The position numbers were made by a program, and so were the translations under genes. The notes beneath the pieces were generated by a model. It searched no databases. It saw only the letters and a list, made by a program, of their open reading frames with translations, and was not told where the DNA came from. 64,000 nt of DNA. Source: Myxococcales bacterium. GTDB taxonomy: Bacteria; Myxococcota_A; Polyangia; Polyangiales; Ga0077539. This document shows positions 1 to 6,869 of the stretch, one piece after another. The first letter of the stretch is position 1. The number at the start of each line of letters is the position of its first letter. The stretch is from NCBI GenBank assembly GCA_016792845.1, contig JAEUKH010000049.1, positions 62,001 through 126,000 of the forward strand, in the 5' to 3' direction.

Positions 1-541
1 GCGCGCCGCCGAGGACGGTGACGCCGCCCACGCCGTTCAGCGACTCGATCTGACGACGGATGCGCCGGTCGGCGTACTCGGTCACCTCGCGGGCCGAGCG
101 AGGCGCCATCACCGCCGCGAGGAGCACCGGCGCCGCGTCGGGGTCGCTGCGCTCGACGCGCGGCTGCTGAATGCCCTGAGGCAAGAGCGAGAGCGTGCGG
201 TTCACCCGGTCGCGAACCTCTTGCGCCGCCTCGGCGGTGTCTTTCTCAAGGTCGAAGCGCGCCACCACCACCGAAAGGCCCTCGTACGAGATCGAACGGA
301 GCTCATCGAGACCCGAGATCGAGTTGAGGGCCTCTTCGAGCTTGTCGCTCACCTCGCTCTCGACCTGCTCGGGCGCCGCGCCCGGGAGCACCGTGGTCAC
401 GAGCACCACCGGGAAGTCGATCTTCGGAAAGCGATCGACCCCGAGGCCGCGAATCGACGCGACACCGACCACCACCAGGGCCAACATCAGCACCCAGGTG
501 AAGACCGGCCGCCGAACGCAGACTGCCGCTAGCCATTGCAT
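1..541 (-). CDS. RND family efflux transporter, N-terminal part (cut by window edge)
   Basis: About 180 N-terminal residues are in the window and the gene runs off the left edge. The protein begins MQWLAAVCVRRPVFTWVLM, the usual N-terminus of an AcrB/MexB-like inner-membrane pump: a short cytoplasmic lead, then transmembrane helix 1 (about residues 13-32). Then come the DRFPKIDFPVV stretch and the first periplasmic porter subdomain with GAAPEQVESEVSDKLEEALN, a pattern typical of RND pumps. It lies 14 bp downstream of the membrane-fusion protein gene on the same strand, so the two form one operon. The TolC-type partner is in the divergent operon. The substrate cannot be read from this fragment; the MarR regulator next door suggests a drug or small aromatic compound. 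Family call is confident. Confidence 0.9.
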   Translation of the reverse strand, partial: MQWLAAVCVRRPVFTWVLMLALVVVGVASIRGLGVDRFPKIDFPVVLVTTVLPGAAPEQVESEVSDKLEEALNSISGLDELRSISYEGLSVVVARFDLEKDTAEAAQEVRDRVNRTLSLLPQGIQQPRVERSDPDAAPVLLAAVMAPRSAREVTEYADRRIRRQIESLNGVGGVTVLGGA

Positions 542-555
542 GACGTCTTAGCCTT

Positions 556-1839
556 TCAGCGACCCGCCGGAGCCTGCGCCGGTGCCGCCTGACCCGCCCC
601 GCGGGCCGTCAGCGTGGCGCCGTCGTAACACTCGGCCACACCCTCGATCACCACCTGCTCGCCCGCGGTCACGCCGCGCTCGACGAGCACCGCGCGCTCG
701 TTGCGGTCGAGCACCTGAATCACACGCTCGCTCGCGCGGCCGTTCGCATTCACAAACACCCGGTCGGTGCCGCCCTCGCGAACCACCGCCCGCAGCGGCA
801 CAGCCACCACGTTGCGCCGCGACCCGAGGTCGACCCGCGCCGTCGCGAACATGCCCGGGCGCAAGGCGCCGTCGTCGTTCGGGATCACCGCCTCGGCCAC
901 CAGCGAGCGCGTGTCGGCGCGCACCGCCGCCGAGATGTACTCGACCGTCGCCGCGAACACCCGATCAGGGAAGGCGTCGACCCGAATCGACACCGCCTGG
1001 CCCTGCCGAACCCGCGCGATGCGCTCTTGCGGGATCTGCATCTCCATCCGGAGCCGCGTCGTGTTCACCAGGGTCACCACCGCGCGCTGCGGCGAGACGT
1101 ACTCGCCCACGTTCACCGGCCGCTCGGCCACCTCGCCCGCGAAGGGCGCCCGCACCACGCTGTCGCTCACGTTGCGCTGCGCCGCCGAGAGCTGCTCGCG
1201 GGCCTGCTGGTACTGAAAGTACGCCCCGCGCATGCTGTTCACCGCCGAGCGGTACTGCTCCCGCGCCGCCGTGCTCTGCGCCACCGTGCGCTGATAGTCT
1301 GCGTCGCTCATCGCGCCCGACTGATGGAGCTGCTCAGCGCGCCGGAGCGCGTCATCGGCCAGGTCTCGCTGCGCCGCCGCCGCCCGCACCTCGGCCGTGT
1401 TCTCAGCGCGAAAGCTGCCGTTCGCGCCCGGCTCGTCGAGCCCCAAACGCGCCCGCGCCTGCGAGAGCCCCGCGCTCGCCGTCGCCGCCTGGGTGCGATA
1501 GTCTGCGTCGCGCACCCGCAAGAGCGCGTCGCCCTCGCGCACGCGCTGACCGCGCTCGACCAGCACCGCCATCACCCGCCCCGGCACGATGGGCGTGATC
1601 TGCGACTGTTGGTCGGCCACCAGCGAGCCCGTCGCCGACAGCGTGTCAGCCAAGCTCTCGGCCGTCGCCACCGCCGTGCCCACCGCGACAGGCCCGCGCG
1701 CCGTCGCCGCACCCTCGGCGCTCACCGCCGCGTGCTCGGCCGGTTTGTTGCAACCCGCCATGGCCCACGAACCGCCCGCACCCAGCACCCAAAGCGCCAG
1801 CGTGGCCTTCGATGCGAACCTTACGCCTTCGCGTCTCAT
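556..1839 (-). CDS. RND efflux membrane fusion protein (HlyD/AcrA family), lipoprotein
   Basis: 427-residue periplasmic adaptor that would link the RND pump encoded just downstream to the TolC-type outer-membrane channel. I chose the ATG at 1839 because it follows a GGAG box by 8 bases and gives a clean lipoprotein signal: MRREG, a hydrophobic stretch, then lipobox AMAGC. The same frame stays open upstream to 1935, but that extension would bury the signal. After the lipid anchor come a biotinyl-lipoyl-like half (ITPIVPGRVMAVLVERGQRV), a long Ala/Gln/Glu-rich coiled-coil hairpin, and the second lipoyl half (VRAPFAGEVAERPVNVGEYV). Beta-barrel and membrane-proximal domains follow (RPGMFATARVDLG). 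The Ala/Gly/Pro-rich C-terminus is not conserved in the family. Confidence 0.92.
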   Translation of the reverse strand: MRREGVRFASKATLALWVLGAGGSWAMAGCNKPAEHAAVSAEGAATARGPVAVGTAVATAESLADTLSATGSLVADQQSQITPIVPGRVMAVLVERGQRVREGDALLRVRDADYRTQAATASAGLSQARARLGLDEPGANGSFRAENTAEVRAAAAQRDLADDALRRAEQLHQSGAMSDADYQRTVAQSTAAREQYRSAVNSMRGAYFQYQQAREQLSAAQRNVSDSVVRAPFAGEVAERPVNVGEYVSPQRAVVTLVNTTRLRMEMQIPQERIARVRQGQAVSIRVDAFPDRVFAATVEYISAAVRADTRSLVAEAVIPNDDGALRPGMFATARVDLGSRRNVVAVPLRAVVREGGTDRVFVNANGRASERVIQVLDRNERAVLVERGVTAGEQVVIEGVAECYDGATLTARGAGQAAPAQAPAGR

Positions 1840-1959
1840 CGACTCTGCTCCATCGGTGAGCCGCCCAACCATTGGGGCGCTCACCGCGACTGCTTCGACA
1901 CCGACCGCGGACTCGTTGACGCACCTTCGCCACAACGGCCCGACCGCTCGATGACCATC

Positions 1960-1971
1960 AGATGCATCTTC
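1960..1971. promoter_or_regulatory. Candidate MarR operator, copy 1 (AGATGCATCTTC)
   Basis: AGATGCATCT at 1960-1969 is a perfect 10-bp palindrome. The 11-mer GATGCATCTTC (1961-1971) recurs in inverted orientation at 2103-2113. It is placed upstream of the membrane-fusion/RND operon. MarR proteins bind short palindromes as dimers, usually in divergent promoter regions like this one. Assignment to the neighbouring MarR protein is inference from position and symmetry. Confidence 0.4.
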
Positions 1972-2102
1972 TCTGCGTGAAGATCAATCGGGTCACGAAA
2001 TATTTTCTGCACCGCATCAAAGAGGGGTGACAAACCCAGTGCGAGGGCCCATATCTGGCGCCGTCGGTAGAAAAGTGAAGGCCCCGGTGAGTCGTTTGGG
2101 GC

Positions 2103-2113
2103 GAAGATGCATC
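2103..2113. promoter_or_regulatory. Candidate MarR operator, copy 2 (GAAGATGCATC)
   Basis: GAAGATGCATC is the exact reverse complement of 1961-1971 and shares the GATGCATC palindromic core. It lies about 75 bp upstream of the marR start codon, next to a TATGGC hexamer that could be a weak -10 box. This placement would suit autorepression, but no binding data can be read from sequence. Confidence 0.4.
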
Positions 2114-2186
2114 GTATGGCGATGAAACCCGCGCGGCGACGCCGCGTGGTGGCGCAGAGGTTTCGAGCGAGCAGGTGGTGAGGTCG

Positions 2187-2666
2187 ATGTCTGTTCTCGA
2201 CGAGAGGGTTGAGCGTCTCGCGCAAGCGGCGCTCCGCATCGGGCGGACGATGCTTCGCATGGGGCAGCTCCCGCGCGACTCGGCCGATCTGACGCCGCAG
2301 CAGACGGCCATTCTGTTGCGCCTGGTCGAAGACGGGCCGAAGACCATTTCTGAGCTTCGCGCGAGCTCGTGCAGCGCCCAGAGCACCACCAGCGAGATGG
2401 TGGCGCGGCTGGCGCGGGCGGGCCTCGTGCAGAAGAAGACCTCGCGCGAAGACAGCCGCGTGGTGCAGGTGGCGGTGTCGTCGCGCGGTCGCGCCGTTTT
2501 AGAAGAGAAGCGGCGGGCCATGCGCGCCCACCACCGCGTAGTGCTTGAGCGTTTGTCTGACGACAATCAGCTTCGGTTGATCGAGGCGATCGAGACCATC
2601 GAGTCTCTGCTCGGCGAGGCCGCCGGCGTCGCTGCTCCAGCCGAAGACGAAGGCGACAGGGAGTAA
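2187..2666 (+). CDS. MarR family transcriptional regulator
   Basis: About 159 residues, the normal size for a MarR dimer. The winged helix-turn-helix is visible: LTPQQTAILLRLVEDGPKTI, then ELRASSCSAQSTTSEMVARL as recognition helix region, then the wing with EDSRVVQVAVSSRGR, close to the usual D-x-R signature. Flanking helices supply the dimer interface. The ATG at 2187 is preferred; an in-frame GTG at 2175 is also possible because both have only weak ribosome-binding sequences. It is followed after 3 bp by the TolC-type gene and is divergent from the membrane-fusion/RND operon. It probably represses the whole tripartite pump and is released by a ligand, though that role is inferred. Confidence 0.88.
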   Translation: MSVLDERVERLAQAALRIGRTMLRMGQLPRDSADLTPQQTAILLRLVEDGPKTISELRASSCSAQSTTSEMVARLARAGLVQKKTSREDSRVVQVAVSSRGRAVLEEKRRAMRAHHRVVLERLSDDNQLRLIEAIETIESLLGEAAGVAAPAEDEGDRE

Positions 2667-2669
2667 GCA

Positions 2670-4238
2670 ATGAGTCATCGTAGAGGCTCACGCGCGATGT
2701 TCGCGCTGGGCGTGCTGTGCGCCATGACGGCCACGCAGGCTGCGTCTGCGCAGCCCTCACCGCCCGCGACGGCGCCCGAGGGTGCGCCCGCGACACCTCC
2801 GGGCGGGGCTCGGGTCGCGCCGACGCTCCCGTCGACGCTGACCCCGGTGGCGGGGGGGCTCACGGCCGAGCAGGTCGCGCGTCGGGTGCTCGAGACGAGC
2901 CTCCAGGTGCGGGCGGCGCACGCCAACACCCAAGCGGCCGAGGCGGCGAGCACCGAGGCGGCGCTGCAAATGATCCCGCAGCTCTCGCTCACGGCGCGCT
3001 ACACCCGGCTCTCGCCGGTCGACCTGCCGCGTATCGGGGTCTCGCCGGGCGTGCCTATTTTTGTGGGCAACCGCGGGGTCGGGTGCGTGACCGCGAACGG
3101 CACCGTCACGGCCTCGCCGCCGGGCGCGGGGGGCACGCTCCAGTGCCCCGAGGGCAGCACGCAGCTCCAGCAGCCCGCGTCGCCTGGCTTCTCGTTCCCG
3201 GTGATCCTCGACAACGCGTTGATCCGCGGCACGCTCACCATCCCGATCTCTGACATCGCGCTGCGGCTCTCGCGGGTGTACGCCGCCGCGGGGCTCACCG
3301 CCGAGGCCCGCCGCCTCGACGAAGAGGCCGCGCGCTCGCAGGCCGCCACCGACGGCCGGGTCGCATTCTACGAGTACATGCGCGGCCTCGGTCAGCGGGC
3401 CGTCGCCGAAGAGGCCCTGGCCACCGCGCAGGCCCACGCCCGCGACCTCGGTCACTTCGTGCAAGCGGGCACCCTCGCGCGGGTCGAGCTCCTCAGGGTC
3501 GAGGCCCAGGTCGCCGAGGCCGAGCGCTTCGTGCTCGCGGCCCGCGAGGGGGTGAGCCTCGCCGAGGCCCAACTGCGGCTGCGAATGCACGTCGGCAGCG
3601 ACCAGGCGCTCACCCTCGGCGAGAGCCTCGAAGAGCGCATCGAGAACCCGCGAAACCTCAACGATCTCTTGAGCCAGGCGGCCCACGACCGACCCGAGGC
3701 GGCGAGCCTTGAGCGTCAGCTCCGGGCCCTCGGGCACAACCTCGGGGCGACCCGCGCGGGCATGTTGCCGAGCCTCGCGGCGGTGGGCAACGTCGACATC
3801 GCGAACCCGAACCAGCGCATCATCCCCGCCGTGGGCGAGTTCCGCACGACTTGGGACGTGAGCCTCCAGCTCTCATGGTCGCCCACCCAGGCCCTCGTCA
3901 CCAACGCCACGGCCAATCGCATCGCCGCCCAGCGCGACGCCCTCGTGGCGAGCCTTGAGCAGCTCCGCGAGGGCATCGAGCTGGAGCTCCGGGCCGCCTA
4001 CCTCACCGCGCAGACCGCCTCGTCAGCGGTCGAGGTGGCCGAGCGCCAGGTGGCCGCGGCCGAAGAGAGCTACCGCGTGCGCCGCGAGCGCTTCAACGCC
4101 GGGGTGGCCACGTCGAGCGACCTCACCGACGCCGAGAACGACCTCTTGCGGGCCCGCTTCGCCCTCGTCAACGCCCACGTCGACCACCGCGAGGCGCTCG
4201 CCCGCCTGCGCCGCGCCACCGGCCGCCGCGAGGGCTGA
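2670..4238 (+). CDS. TolC family outer membrane efflux protein
   Basis: 522 residues. GGGAG lies just upstream of the ATG. The N-terminus is a Sec signal peptide ending near ASAQ, then a Pro/Ala-rich linker (residues about 28-60). Two copies of the outer-membrane efflux protein repeat follow, each with long Ala/Glu/Arg-rich helices. Repeat 1 starts about VARRVLETSLQVRAAHANTQ and repeat 2 about AAHDRPEAASLERQL. The insert near residues 120-185, with Cys and Gly/Pro-rich sequence (RGVGCVTANG, LQCPEGSTQL), is longer than in E. coli TolC and may be an extracellular loop. It forms the trimeric channel for the RND pump encoded across the divergent promoter. Operon with marR. Confidence 0.9.
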   Translation: MSHRRGSRAMFALGVLCAMTATQAASAQPSPPATAPEGAPATPPGGARVAPTLPSTLTPVAGGLTAEQVARRVLETSLQVRAAHANTQAAEAASTEAALQMIPQLSLTARYTRLSPVDLPRIGVSPGVPIFVGNRGVGCVTANGTVTASPPGAGGTLQCPEGSTQLQQPASPGFSFPVILDNALIRGTLTIPISDIALRLSRVYAAAGLTAEARRLDEEAARSQAATDGRVAFYEYMRGLGQRAVAEEALATAQAHARDLGHFVQAGTLARVELLRVEAQVAEAERFVLAAREGVSLAEAQLRLRMHVGSDQALTLGESLEERIENPRNLNDLLSQAAHDRPEAASLERQLRALGHNLGATRAGMLPSLAAVGNVDIANPNQRIIPAVGEFRTTWDVSLQLSWSPTQALVTNATANRIAAQRDALVASLEQLREGIELELRAAYLTAQTASSAVEVAERQVAAAEESYRVRRERFNAGVATSSDLTDAENDLLRARFALVNAHVDHREALARLRRATGRREG

Positions 4239-4245
4239 GCGCCGC

Positions 4246-6720
4246 TCAGGGCGCCCACACCAGGGTCAGCGACTGCACCTCGATGTCGTCGCGCTTGGCC
4301 GCGAGGGTGCGGGTCTCGACCTGCTGCCCCTCGGCCAGGGCCTCGCGTTCGAGGGTCGCCACCGCCGCGTCGCGGGTCGCGATGGCGGCCCTCAACGCGT
4401 TCTCGGCGTCGACCAGGGTGCCCTCAAGTTTCAAGCGCCGCGCGGCCTGGCGGTCTTGCTGCGTCTCGAGCCGCTGGAGCGCGCGCTGACCCCCGCGGAT
4501 GAGCGCCGACACCGAGGCCACCGCGCCCCCCGCCGGAGCCTCTCGGGCCAGGGCGTCGAGGGCCGCCCGCGCCGCGGCCACGTCGTCGCTCGCGCGTTGC
4601 AACCGCGGGCCGTGCTTGACCTGCTCGGCGGCCACGGCGTTCACCGCGCGGCGCTGGGCTTCGAGCACCACCCGGCGCTGAAAATCTGCGAGCGACTCGC
4701 CGTCGCCCGACACCATCGCGAGGCCCTTGTGGGTGTAGAGCGCGACCTGAATCGTGCGGTACACCTCGTCGCGGAGCACGCGCTCGACGGCGGCCACCCC
4801 GCCCTTGCGAAAGAGCGCCTCGGGCAGCGGCGCGAAGGCGCTGTAAGGCCCGGGCGAGGGCCCGAAGCGCTGCGGGTCGAAGAGCCTCCCCTGGGCCGTC
4901 ACCGGGCGGCCGTCGTCGCCGAGCGGCGCCATCGCCGACAAGGCCCGGGTGAGCTGAACGCCCAAGCGCGCGTCGCGGAGGTGCGCCACGATGCCCGCTC
5001 CCACCCAAGGCTTGAGGGTGCCGCCTTCACTCGAATAGACGACCCTCCAGTTGGGTGGAGGCGCGGGGGCCTCGGCGGGGGCCGCGAGGGGGCTCGCGGA
5101 GACGCGGGGGGGCGCGAGCGGTGCGGGGCTCGGGGCCGCGACCGACGCGGGCGAGGCGAGGGTCTGGGGCAGGGCCCTCGGGGTCGCCACGACGCCCACC
5201 GCCTCGGCGGGTGTCGGCGCCGCGACGGGCGCGACGGGGGCTGCGGGCGCGACGGGCGCGACGGGGGCTGCGGGCGGCGGCGGCGCTAAGGTGCGCGAGA
5301 GCTTGCGGAGCTCGGCGCGGGTCATCGGGCCGCGCAGCCAAGACAGCGTGAAGCGGGTCGAGAGGAGCTTCGAGCCCGAGGCGTCGTGCACGTTGCGGAG
5401 GTAGAACTGCCGGCCCGGGAGAGACTTCAGGAGGTCGCCGAGGGCGCTGGGGTCGACCTGCGCGTCGGCGCCGCTCGACCCCGTGAGGCCGTCGACCACC
5501 CGGGCCCGGTCGGCGTCGGTCTGGAGCCGCCCGACGAACCAGATGCCCGCGTTCGAGAGGGCTTTGTAGTCGAGATCCATCGGGTTCTGGGTGGCCAAGA
5601 TGAGCCCCACGCCGAAGGCCCGCGCTTGCTTGAGGAGCGCCATGATGGGCCGCTTGGTGGGCGGCGACGCCGGGTGCGGCGGCAGAAAGCCGTAGACCTC
5701 GTCGAAGAACACCAGCGCGCGCAGCATCGAGGTGCCCGGTTGGGCGCGCACATACGCGAGCACCTGTTCGAGCAAGAGCGAGAGCACGAGCGCGCGGTCG
5801 GCGTCGTCGAGGTGGGCCACGCTCACGATCACCGCGGGGGTCTTGCCGTCGGGGCGCGGGCGGAGCCACGCCGCCACGTCGAGCCTCGCGCCCTGACGCC
5901 AGGTCGAGAAGGTGGGCGAGGCGATGAGGGTGTTTAGGTCTTGGGCCAGCCGGGCGCGCTTGTCTTCGGGCAGAAACTCGTCGACCGAGAGGGCGCCGAC
6001 GCGGGCCAGCGGGGGGCGCTGGAGATCGCCCACCAGGTCTTCGAGGCTCGCCCGTTGACCCGCGCGGAGACGCCGCTCGGCGAAGAGCGAGAGCAGAACG
6101 TGCTCGCGCGAGGGCGCGCCGTCGGTGGCGCGGTCAAGCATGCGCAGGAGGAGCGAGAGCGAGGCCGAGAGCGACTCGCGGGCCGCCTCTTCGTCGATCT
6201 CCCACAGGTCTGAGGGCTCTTCGAGGGCCGAGAGGACGTGCAAGGGCTCGCCCGCGGCGGTGCCCGGCGTGATGAGCCTGAAGGCGACCGACTCTCGAAA
6301 CGCGCGCACGTCGTCGGGCCCGAGACCCGAGCGCGCCAGGCCCTCGCGCCAACGGGTCGCCACGGCCTCGGCGCTGGCCTCGACGGTGAGGCCCTCGCGC
6401 TGCGCCGCGTCGGCGTCGACCCACGGCGCGAACGACGGCCCGTCGAGCGCGGGGAAGCTCAAGAGAAGGTTCGGCAGATCGCCCTTCACGTCGATCATGA
6501 GCACGGGCACCTTCGAGCGCAGCGCCTCTTCGATCACCACCACGCCGAGGCCGGTCTTGCCCGAGCCCGTCATGCCCAAGATCACCCCGTGGGTGACCAA
6601 ATGGTGCGGTTCAACAGTGCAGGGCCGTAGCGCCGTCGTTTCGGGCTCCAGCACGCCACGGGCCTGGCCCGGCGAGAGGGGTCGCGTCTGCATGGTCAGC
6701 GCGAAGCGTAGACACCGCAT
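4246..6720 (-). CDS. HerA/DUF87-like P-loop ATPase with long C-terminal extension
   Basis: About 824 residues from the ATG at 6720 (an ATG at 6693 is possible; ribosome-binding sequences are weak). Walker A is GMTGSGKT at about 49-56, followed by PVLMIDVKGDLPNLL. Walker B-like LRALVFFDEVYGFLPPH lies near residue 345, and LILATQNPMDLDYKALSNAG near 375 is a typical HerA/VirD4-class sensor region. A Pro/Ala-rich linker (about 490-580) containing an exact 27-bp DNA tandem duplication separates the motor from a C-terminal domain. That domain is rich in Ala/Arg/Glu, predicted coiled coil (about 685-800). HerA-class proteins are hexameric DNA translocases or helicases. No NurA nuclease or other partner is adjacent, so the role is open. 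Confidence 0.8.
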   Translation of the reverse strand: MRCLRFALTMQTRPLSPGQARGVLEPETTALRPCTVEPHHLVTHGVILGMTGSGKTGLGVVVIEEALRSKVPVLMIDVKGDLPNLLLSFPALDGPSFAPWVDADAAQREGLTVEASAEAVATRWREGLARSGLGPDDVRAFRESVAFRLITPGTAAGEPLHVLSALEEPSDLWEIDEEAARESLSASLSLLLRMLDRATDGAPSREHVLLSLFAERRLRAGQRASLEDLVGDLQRPPLARVGALSVDEFLPEDKRARLAQDLNTLIASPTFSTWRQGARLDVAAWLRPRPDGKTPAVIVSVAHLDDADRALVLSLLLEQVLAYVRAQPGTSMLRALVFFDEVYGFLPPHPASPPTKRPIMALLKQARAFGVGLILATQNPMDLDYKALSNAGIWFVGRLQTDADRARVVDGLTGSSGADAQVDPSALGDLLKSLPGRQFYLRNVHDASGSKLLSTRFTLSWLRGPMTRAELRKLSRTLAPPPPAAPVAPVAPAAPVAPVAAPTPAEAVGVVATPRALPQTLASPASVAAPSPAPLAPPRVSASPLAAPAEAPAPPPNWRVVYSSEGGTLKPWVGAGIVAHLRDARLGVQLTRALSAMAPLGDDGRPVTAQGRLFDPQRFGPSPGPYSAFAPLPEALFRKGGVAAVERVLRDEVYRTIQVALYTHKGLAMVSGDGESLADFQRRVVLEAQRRAVNAVAAEQVKHGPRLQRASDDVAAARAALDALAREAPAGGAVASVSALIRGGQRALQRLETQQDRQAARRLKLEGTLVDAENALRAAIATRDAAVATLEREALAEGQQVETRTLAAKRDDIEVQSLTLVWAP
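5222..5275. repeat. Perfect 27-bp tandem duplication in the ATPase linker
   Basis: Two identical 27-bp units (5222-5248 and 5249-5275), each built from three related 9-mers. In the minus-strand gene they encode a nonamer of Ala, Pro and Val repeated twice, inside the flexible linker. Identity down to every base suggests a recent slippage event that could vary linker length between strains. Confidence 0.9.
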
Positions 6721-6869
6721 CGGAGCCTGAATCAAGCACTCTCGTCACTCGAATCGACCCGCAGGCTGAACAGATCGGCGCATCTTCGTTGCAACCCGAC
6801 CATGACGAGGAGCATCTAGCTCAGCACGAGGTGGCGGGGCGTCGTGGCCCACCACCGCACGCAGCCGCC

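Larger units (their letters stand above)
1840..2186. other. Divergent intergenic region between the two efflux operons
   Basis: These 347 bases separate the start of the membrane-fusion gene (minus) from the start of the marR gene (plus), so they should hold both promoters. The central part, about 1975-2045, is clearly less GC-rich than its surroundings. Two copies of the 8-bp palindrome GATGCATC lie here (see separate entries). I could not pick a convincing -35/-10 pair for either direction. No open frame here looks like a gene. Confidence 0.6.

Noticed and set aside
195..551. Plus-strand frames over the RND pump fragment
   Set aside because: The minus strand reads as a normal RND N-terminus with no stop to the window edge.
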